DNA of 64,000 bases from contig CM046311.1 of assembly GCA_025267735.1 (NCBI GenBank), positions 31,105,399 through 31,169,398 on the forward strand. The letters are read 5' to 3'. The position numbers and the translations under genes are program-made. Origin of the DNA: Mactra quadrangularis. Taxonomy: Eukaryota > Mollusca > Bivalvia > Venerida > Mactridae. This document shows positions 56,994 through 64,000 of this stretch, one piece after another. Each line of letters opens with the position of its first letter. Positions within the stretch are counted from its first letter, which is position 1. The notes under the pieces are model-generated. The model saw nothing but the letters and a program-made list of their open reading frames with translations. It searched no databases and was not told where the DNA came from.

Positions 56994-57397
56994 TATAGTC
57001 CAACAGAATTAACCTGAGCTTGAACTACCTAATTATAATTATTACACACTTCACTAGCATTAAATCGTGAGTGTCCGTATGCGTGTATACGGTCACGCAC
57101 GTGTTTTTAGCAACCGATGTGACTATAAATAAATCTGTTAAATGTGGCATGTTATTGTCTTTTGTTTTTTTAAGACATTAGTTTTGAGGAAAACAAGTAA
57201 GTCAGCAATATCATGGCACAGTTTCAAAGTATTTTAATGTTATTCTTTTGAAAACTACATTAATTGCTCAGTACGTGTATATTGCCGAAAGCTTCCGATA
57301 AAGCGCGATTTATAAACAAAGACAAAAGTATACTGTAAATACTGAGTTTAGTATATTCTTGCATAAAGGTCAAGCTAAGGTTAATTCTGTTGGACAA
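56994..57397. mobile_element. MITE, TIR TAGTCCAACAG, second copy
   Basis: Reverse orientation relative to 21178-21570, with matching ends and interior. It appears to have removed or displaced the front of snoRNA copy 30. Confidence 0.8.
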
Positions 57398-57404
57398 TAC
57401 ATAT

Positions 57405-57445
57405 AGGATAAAAATGATTGAGCATTGTTTCTTAAGTCTGATCTG
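57405..57445 (+). pseudogene. snoRNA family A, copy 30, 3' half only
   Basis: Starts at the C' region (AAAAATGATTGAGC) and keeps D box 57438-57441. No C box or D' guide. Confidence 0.65.
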
Positions 57446-57528
57446 GGTTTTGTTAGTTTTCATGTTGATTGTTTAATTTGAAAATTTACAATGATGTTTA
57501 CTCGTGTTTATTCTTACAACGTAAATAA

Positions 57529-57595
57529 CAGACATAATGATTGTAACTTGCCCTCTGACAACAATGGGTGAGCCTTATTTTCTAAGTCTGATCCT
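57529..57595 (+). pseudogene. snoRNA family A, copy 31, degenerate
   Basis: C box ATAATGA; guide has a 2-nt deletion (GCCCTCTGA); D box 57588-57591 kept. Confidence 0.62.
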
Positions 57596-57689
57596 AGATT
57601 CTGTTTGATATGTTGTCATTTTAAATGTTTTGTTTTGATACATGTAGTAAGAAATATGTAAACTGATGTATAAAGAAATGTATTCGTAT

Positions 57690-57757
57690 CAGAAATGATG
57701 ATTGGAACTTGCCCTCTCTGATAAAAATGAGCGAGCTTTGTTCCCAAGTCTGATCTG
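57690..57757 (+). ncRNA. snoRNA family A, copy 32
   Basis: C box 57695-57701, D box 57750-57753; one base shorter between C' and D. Confidence 0.8.
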
Positions 57758-57839
57758 TTTTTCTTTGTTATTTTAAATTATATGTTTTTTTTAAACTAAC
57801 AATTCTGTTAATTGGGTTTTATTTTTATTGCATCAGTAG

Positions 57840-57908
57840 AAGAAATGATGATTGGAACTTGCCCTCTCTGATAAAAATGAGCGAGTCTTCTTTCTTAGGT
57901 CTGATCTG
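57840..57908 (+). ncRNA. snoRNA family A, copy 33
   Basis: C box 57845-57851, D box 57901-57904. Confidence 0.82.
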
Positions 57909-57998
57909 AGTTTTGTTTGTTTTTATAAATTTTTATTTTTATGTTATTTTTTATCTAACAATGCTGTTAACTTGGTTTTATTTTTATTACATAAGTAG

Positions 57999-58067
57999 AA
58001 GAAATGATGATTGGAACTTGCCCTCTCTGATAACAATGAGCGAGACTTGTTTCCTAATACTGATCTT
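57999..58067 (+). ncRNA. snoRNA family A, copy 34
   Basis: C box 58004-58010, D box 58060-58063. A 1.9-kb transposon begins right after it. Confidence 0.82.
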
Positions 58068-58071
58068 TGTT

Positions 58072-59952
58072 TTTATACGCCCGTTTTGAAAAAAACGGTC
58101 GTATTATGTTATGCTGTTGTCCGTCTGTCAGTCTGTCAGTGTGTCCGTCTGTCCGTGGACAATTGCTTGTCCGGATAATAACTCAAGAAAGGATGCACCT
58201 AGGTTCCCCAAATTTTATGTGTGGATAGCCCGTGGGTGGAGGAGGTTCCCTATTTATTTTGAGACCCCAGGGTCAAAGGTCAAGGTCACTGGGACTTAAA
58301 ATAGGTAAAACTTGTCCGGACAATAACTGAACCACCAATGTACCTTGGTTCACCAAATTTTATGTAAGAGTAGCCCATGTGTCAAAGATGTTCCCTATTG
58401 GTTTTGGGGCCCCTGAGTCAAAGGTCAAGGTCACAGGGGCATCATATGGGAAAAAAACTTGTCCTGAAAATAACTGAACAAGCAATCTACCTAGGTTCAC
58501 CAAATTTCATGTGAGAGTAGCCCATGTGTCAAGGATGTTCCCAACTGTTTTTGGGGCCCCTGGGTCAAAGGTCAAGGTCACAGGGGCATCATATTGAAAA
58601 ACCTTGTCTGGAGGATAACTCAACAACGACTGTACCTAGATTCACTAAATTTTATGTGAAGGTAGCCCATGCGTCAAGGATGTGCCCTATAGGTTTTTGG
58701 GCCCCAGGTTCAAAGGTCAAGGTCACAGTGGCATCATTTTGAAAACCTTAACCGGACAATAACTGAACCACCAATGTACGTAGGTTCACCAAATTTTAAC
58801 GGGTCAAGGTCACAGAGGCATCATATGGAAAAACCTAGTCCAAACAATAACTGTACCACCAATGTACCTAGGTTCACCAAAATTTATGTGAGAGTAGCCC
58901 ATGTGTCAAGGATGTTCCCTATTGTTTTTGGGGCCCCTGGGTCTAGTTTAAACCTTCAACCAGAAGATATCAAATTACCAAGCTGTGACTTCATATGTTC
59001 ATTCAATATGTTAATAAAGTCAAAATGGCAAACAATGAAAAACTTGTCTAGACAATAACTGAACCACCAATGTACCTAGGTTGATTAAATTTTATGTGAG
59101 AGTAGCCCATGTGTCAAGAATATGCCATACTGGTTTTGGGGCCCCTGGGTCAAAGGTCAAGGTCACAGAGGCATCATATTGAAAAACCTTGTCCGGACAA
59201 TAACTCAACAACGATTGTACCTAGGTTCACCAAATTTTATGTGAGAGTAGCCCATGTATCAAAGATATGCCCTATTAGTTTTGGGGCCCCTGGGTCAAAG
59301 GTCAAGGTCACAGGGGCATCATATTGAAAAACATTGTCAGGGTAATAACTCAACAATGACTGCACCTAGGTTCACCAAATTTCATGTGAGAGTAGCCCAT
59401 GTGTCAAGGATGTTCCCTTTTGATTTGGAGACCCCAGGGTCAAAAGTCAAAGTCACTTGGACTTAATTTATATTTAAACATTTTCCGGACAATAACTCAA
59501 TGATTGTACCTAGGTTTACCAAATTTTATTCAAGGGTAGCCTTAATGTCTAGCATATGCCCCTTTGGTTTTAGGCCCCTGGGTTAAAGGTCAAAGTCACA
59601 AGGAAATCATGAGGAAAAACCTTGTCCAACAACCAACTTTATCTAAGATCACCTAATTTTATGTATCAATACTCTTTTACTCTTTGGGTCAAGGGTGAGA
59701 ACTTTTGGTTCTGAGGCCCCAGGGTCAAGGTCACTGAAAGTTTGTATGGGGAAAACTTTGTGCCGGTGATAACCCAACCATGGCTGTACCTAGGTTCTCA
59801 AAATCTTTGCTTTGGATAGCCCTCCAGTTAAGGGTTGGACCTATTCTGAGATCCCGGGGTCATTGGTCAAGGTCACAGGGACTTCATATGAGATAGAACA
59901 CAGCATGGACTGCACACGGGCGTATAATGCCCCGCCCAGCGGAGCTCTTGTT
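58072..59952 (+). mobile_element. Helentron-like element (TE3) with tandem-unit core
   Basis: Subterminal repeats TATACGCCCG / CGGGCGTATA, then GTCCGTCTGTCAGTC simple repeats. The core is about 12 diverged units of about 145 bp. The 3' hairpin CCGC-CCA-GCGG is followed by CTCTTGTTG. Most units carry GGTCAAAGGTCAAGGTCAC. No transposase. It interrupts a T-rich spacer that is continuous after snoRNA copy 19. Confidence 0.62.
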
Positions 59953-60144
59953 GTTTATGTTGTTATTATTCCATAAAAAATAATTTAGGGTATATAGGAG
60001 TCAGCTTGTTTAAATACTTCTTAAATTAAGAAGACATTCAAGAGAATTAATATTTGATTATGGAATTAAACTATATGATAATTTAACTTTGGATGAAATG
60101 CAGGATATATCGATCTTTTAAATTTTATTCAATCTATGGAGAAG

Positions 60145-60515
60145 TCTGAGGATAAATCAAGTTAATCAACTTTGGAATCTGAGGATAAATCAACTTTGGA
60201 ATCTGAGGATGAATCAACTTTGCAGTCTGAGGATAAATCAACTTTGGAATCTGAGGATAAATCTACTTTGAAGTCTGAGAGTAAATCAACTTCGTGGTCT
60301 AAAGATAAAGCATCTTTGGAGTCTAAGGATAAATCAATTTTGGTGAGAAGTTGGAGGATAAAACAATTTTGAAGTCTAAGGATAATTCAACTGAGGTGTC
60401 TGAGGATAAATCAACTTTGGAGTCTGAGGATAAATCAACTTTGAAGTCTGAGGATAAATCAACTGTGGAGTTGCAGGATAAATCAACTTTGGACACTGAG
60501 GATAAATCAACTGTG
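60145..60515 (+). repeat. 24-bp minisatellite array 5
   Basis: About 15 units, more diverged than arrays 2 and 6. Confidence 0.82.
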
Positions 60516-60602
60516 GAGGAGATGGGACAAATTCAACTTGAAGGGGAGTCTTTTTGTTGTCATAAAGAAGGTAGAAATATAAACAGACATTACATGTTTA
60601 TT

Positions 60603-60646
60603 CTACAATGTTAATCTGTGAATATATAACTTGGATCATCTTGTAG
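60603..60646 (+). repeat. Recurrent hairpin segment, copy 9
   Basis: GTTAATC and GATCATC changes disrupt the upper stem. Confidence 0.45.
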
Positions 60647-60950
60647 TTGTACATTTAATGATTTTGTTATTATCATCATTATAACTGGAACGGTTGTTGT
60701 AATCATCAGTTTATTCATCTTACATTAGTTATTCTGGATTAAATGTGACAATTACATCATACACTTACTGATGACTAGGATCAAGCATTAAGACATCTTT
60801 ACCAATTAGGCTTTTGGGGTATATGTCAATGCAGCTCCTGTGATTTGAAAATCAAATAGATAATTATTTCTTATGAAGAAATATATTATAGTAAACCTTT
60901 TTAATTTTGAGAATAAATTATGCGTATAAATTATGCTAAGTTATCTACTT

Positions 60951-61039
60951 ATTGACAATGATGGAGAAAGCTGTAAGAATGAACTGATCAATGATTATAT
61001 CACCAGTTTATGTTTCCTTTGGCTGTGTCTGATGTCAAT
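60951..61039 (+). ncRNA. snoRNA family D, copy 4
   Basis: Stem ATTGACA / TGTCAAT and boxes intact; guide identical to copy 1. Confidence 0.82.
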
Positions 61040-61087
61040 ACTGAACTTTTTTCTTTTGATACTCTGATGTGAAGCTTTCATTAAAAG

Positions 61088-61156
61088 CAGAAATGATGAT
61101 TGGAACTTGCCCTCTCTGATAACAATGAGCGAGTCTTGTTTCTTATGTCTGATCTT
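61088..61156 (+). ncRNA. snoRNA family A, copy 35
   Basis: C box 61093-61099, D box 61149-61152 preceded by TATGT. Confidence 0.82.
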
Positions 61157-61226
61157 TGTTCTTAAAATGATTTTTTATGAAAGGTATACTTCTGTTTTTT
61201 GGTGTTTATATTTGTTACATAAGTCA

Positions 61227-61295
61227 CTGACATGATGATTGGAACTTGCCCTCTCTGATTACAATGAGTGAGTCTTGTTTCCCAAGTCTGATCTT
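61227..61295 (+). ncRNA. snoRNA family A, copy 36
   Basis: C box 61232-61238, D box 61288-61291. Confidence 0.83.
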
Positions 61296-61367
61296 TGTTT
61301 CAGTTTTAAATGTTTTTATGAAAAGTATACTTCTGTTATTTGGTGTTTATTTTTATTAGATAAGTCA

Positions 61368-61434
61368 CTGACATGATGATTGGAACTTGCCCTCTCTGAT
61401 TACAATGAGCGTGTCGTTTCCCAAGTCTGATCTT
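61368..61434 (+). ncRNA. snoRNA family A, copy 37
   Basis: C box 61373-61379, D box 61427-61430. Two bases shorter in the non-assigned guide (GTGTCGTTTCC). Confidence 0.8.
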
Positions 61435-61636
61435 TGTTTTTGTTCATGTTTTTATTATTCCACCAAAATAATATTTGGGTATATATGAGTCGGCTTGTTT
61501 AAAAGCTTTTAAAATCAAGAAAACATTTCAGAGAATTAATCTCTGATGATGGAATTTAAAAATAAGATAAATAAATGCTGGAGGAAATGCAGTGTAAATT
61601 TACCTTACATGTTAATTCAATTTTAGTAGTACTTAG

Positions 61637-62310
61637 TCTGAGGATAAATCAACATTGGAGTCTGGAGATAAATGAACTTTGGAGTCTGAGGATAAATCAA
61701 CTTTGGAGTCTGATGATAAACGAACATTGGTGTCTGAGGATAAATCAACTTTGGAGTCTGAGGATATATCAACTTTGCAGTCTTATAATAAATCAACTTT
61801 GGAGTCTGAGGATATATCAACTTTGCAGTCTTATAATAAATCAACTTTGGAGTCTGAGGAAAAATCAACTTTGGAGTCTGAGGATAAATCAACTTTGGTG
61901 TCTGAGGATAAATCAACTTTGGAGACTGAGGATAAATCAACTTTGCAGTCTAATAATAAATCAACTTTGGAGTCTGAGGATAAATCAACTTTGGAGTCTG
62001 GAGATAAATAAACTTTGGAGTCTGAGGATAAATCAACTTTGCAGTCTAATAATAAATCAACTTTGGAGTCTGAGGATAAATCATCTTTGGTGTATGAGGA
62101 TAAATCAACTTTGGAGTCATAGGATAAATCAACTTTGGAGTCTGAGGATAAATCAACTTTGGAGACTGAGGATGAATCAACTTTGGAGTCTGAGGATAAA
62201 TCAACTTTGGAGTCTGAGGATAAATCAACTTTGGAGTCTGAGGATAAATCAACTTTGGTGTATGAGGATAAATCAACTTTGGTGTCTGAGGATAAATCAA
62301 CTGTGGAGGA
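61637..62310 (+). repeat. 24-bp minisatellite array 6
   Basis: About 28 units with a duplicated sub-block (CAGTCTTATAATAAATC) near 61780-61850. Confidence 0.92.
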
Positions 62311-62392
62311 GATGGGACAAGTTCAACTTGAAGGGGAGTCTTTATGTTGTCACAAAGAAGGTAGAAATGTAGACAGACATTACATGTTTATT

Positions 62393-62437
62393 CTACAATG
62401 TTGATCTGTGAATATAAAAACTTGGATCAACTTGTAG
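62393..62437 (+). repeat. Recurrent hairpin segment, copy 10
   Basis: Follows array 6; full stem. Confidence 0.58.
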
Positions 62438-62690
62438 TTGTACATTTAATGATTTTGTTATTATCACCACATCTTGATTGATTGTGATAACGGCAGCATA
62501 CACAAACTGTCAACTTGGATCATGCATTAAGGTAAGGTTCCAAGTAGTTGGTTAATGAATTCAAGAAGATAATATCTGATACTATGTCAATGCAGCTCTT
62601 GTTATTTGGGACTCATGAATATCTATTTCTGATGGTGAAATCAATTTAAATTTACCTTTTTTAATATAAATTAAGCTATGTCATCTGCAT

Positions 62691-62779
62691 GTTTACAATG
62701 ATGGAGAAAGCTGTAAGAATAAACATACATGGTTATATCACCAGTTAATATAGTTCCTTTGGCTGTGTCTGATGTCAAT
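62691..62779 (+). ncRNA. snoRNA family D, copy 7
   Basis: C box ATGATGG and D box present. The left stem is weakened (TTTACA) and D' is lost (AAACATACATGG). The guide has a change (AGTTCCTTTGGCTGTG). Confidence 0.65.
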
Positions 62780-62864
62780 ACTTGATTTTCTTATTCTGCT
62801 CATATGTAAAGTTTAGACTAAAATGTTCTATGTGATGCTTACTCTGCTGAAAATTTGTAATTTT

Positions 62865-62997
62865 GCATTCTGTGTGTACACTATGGTCTTTTTTGGACCA
62901 TTAGTGAAGGAAACGAATGCCAAATAAAATAAGAGGATAACTCTTTTTACATGCTGTTTATTTCACATGTCATGTGCTCAGTTAACTTCTTACAATG
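62865..62997 (+). ncRNA. H/ACA snoRNA family F, copy 4
   Basis: Same structure as copies 2 and 3; ACA at 62992-62994. Confidence 0.7.
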
Positions 62998-63058
62998 TTA
63001 ATATCACTAATTATGTCTCTTGTAATTTAAATTTTCATTTGTATATGATCCTACATGG

Positions 63059-63141
63059 GTCCTTTGTGTGATTGGTAGGGCACTGAGATTTTGAATCTAA
63101 TTATCTGAAGGGGGTAAAGGTTTGAATCCTACCCAAGGATA
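63059..63141 (+). repeat. tRNA-like sequence T1, copy 3
   Basis: Same layout as copy 1. Confidence 0.5.
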
Positions 63142-63420
63142 TAATACCCTTAAAACTGAATGCAACATGATCTGAGAAACAAGAAGTTTTTGCCTAACCA
63201 ACGAATACTAAATTAACATACCAATTTAGAAGGATTAATTGCTTATTAAGAAAAAAGTAATTGTTTACAAAAATTGCAAAATGCAAAAAATAACACCATT
63301 CATTTTCCTTCATTTCAACCTAATTACAAAATGCAAAATTGATAATTACCTATATTTAAATTCAACTTTTGTTAGAATACTTATCTATCATCAGTATTTT
63401 GATGATTAGTTAAACATTCA

Positions 63421-63517
63421 CAGTGATATAATGATGATAAAGCTGGTTTTATGTGACTGAATGTCTATGAATGAATTCTTTCAGTTCTGTTCCCTTTGGC
63501 TGTCTGATGTATCACTG
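63421..63517 (+). ncRNA. snoRNA family E, copy 3
   Basis: Stem, C box, D' CTGA and D box intact; guide as in copy 1. Confidence 0.78.
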
Positions 63518-63569
63518 TTGGTTAAAGTTTTTGGTGAGTCGGCTATTTTTATAATGAAATCACCCCTCT

Positions 63570-63637
63570 GGGCTAGCCAAGTTGGTAGCACATTAGTGTA
63601 CTGATTGAGAGGTTTTTTGTTCAATTCCAAGGGCAAC
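63570..63637 (+). repeat. tRNA-like sequence T2, copy 3
   Basis: A-box match retained; B-box-like TGTTCAATTCC. Confidence 0.48.
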
Positions 63638-63783
63638 CTACTTTGTGGAACTGTTGACTGTGTGTGTTGTAGGTTAAGAGTACAGTCATGACGTATATTA
63701 ATTTGTTCAGTAAAGGCCTTTAAAAAGATTAGTAATACTCCCAATTCTTGCAATATAAGAATATATAGAAAGTACTTAAATGT

Positions 63784-63850
63784 TTGGCTGTGATGTTATG
63801 ATGATAAACCTGGTTATGTTTATGTCTATGAGTAAATACTGATAGTTATC
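63784..63850 (+). pseudogene. snoRNA family E-like copy E'3, truncated
   Basis: C box region TTATGATGATAA kept; the guide part is deleted. Confidence 0.45.
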
Positions 63851-63890
63851 TGTTTTCTTTGATTTTCTAATGTGAAGTTTCAATTAAAAG

Positions 63891-63955
63891 CAGACATGAT
63901 GTTTGGAACTTGCCCTCTGATAACAATGAGCGAGTCTTGTTTCCTTAGTCTAATA
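63891..63955 (+). pseudogene. snoRNA family A, copy 38, D box CTAA
   Basis: C box ATGATGT, guide shortened by 2 nt, D box changed to CTAA. The series probably continues beyond the window. Confidence 0.62.
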
Positions 63956-64000
63956 TTTTTTCTGTTTGAAATGTTTTTTATGACCGGTATGCTTTTGTTA

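Noticed and set aside
58111..59466. Several 60-95-codon frames with repeated SKVKVT-type text
   Set aside because: Successive translations of the tandem core of TE3, with different frames for each unit.
40415..62404. Long open frames reading ESEDKSTL / IYPQTPKL repeats
   Set aside because: They follow from a 24-bp tandem unit (a multiple of three), are open on both strands and several frames, and lie in a locus otherwise made of guide RNAs. No start context or domain supports a protein.
48996..63141. Functional tRNA-Gln genes (T1)
   Set aside because: The anticodon loop reads TTG, but the variable region is too long and the acceptor stem is imperfect; repeated only with the duplicated blocks.
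34890..63955. CRISPR array because of regular similar units
   Set aside because: Units are diverged, spacing varies, and they carry C/D snoRNA boxes in animal DNA.

Overview
The window looks like AT-rich genomic DNA from an invertebrate animal, most likely a mollusc and probably a bivalve. The evidence is intron-rich genes with animal splice sites, an ER chaperone with animal-type architecture, and many non-autonomous transposons of types that I associate with bivalve genomes. The species cannot be named from the sequence alone.

Left part (1-30 kb). Two tandem, same-strand (minus) genes encode the ER Hsp70 chaperone BiP/GRP78. Copy A (2052-14469, six coding exons, 649 residues, C-terminus KEEL) is the more diverged. 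Copy B (24061-27638, five coding exons, 661 residues, C-terminus HDEL) is canonical. Both exon sets sum to an exact multiple of three. Intron 4 of copy A holds a young, full-length Ty3/gypsy-type retrotransposon (4114-11437). It has near-identical 607/608-bp LTRs and one uninterrupted 1940-codon gag-pol frame ending in an unusual zinc-finger extension. Between the genes are palindromic MITEs and a miniature LTR element (TRIM, 22104-22496) whose LTRs contain a tRNA-like sequence.

Right part (30-64 kb, running off the window). This is a very large plus-strand snoRNA locus. A TOP-like first exon (30476-30533) and a candidate second exon (36458-36567) suggest a spliced, essentially non-coding host transcript. 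I recognise at least seven box C/D families, here called A, B, C, D, E, H and I, and one H/ACA family, F. Family A is present about 38 times. Guides of A and B can pair with 18S rRNA, and guides of C, D, E and I with 28S rRNA. Copies have multiplied by local tandem duplication and by duplication of blocks of roughly 7 kb. The blocks also carry 24-bp minisatellite arrays, a recurrent hairpin segment and tRNA-like sequences. Transposons have landed repeatedly in the locus: Helentron-like elements, a 1.4-kb Mutator-like element with a 9-bp target duplication, a 3.9-kb element nested inside another, and a MITE that splits one snoRNA copy.

The two halves need not be functionally linked. The right half would supply guide RNAs for rRNA modification in the nucleolus, and the left half encodes secretory-pathway chaperones. 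All rRNA target matches rest on conserved rRNA segments recalled from memory and need checking.
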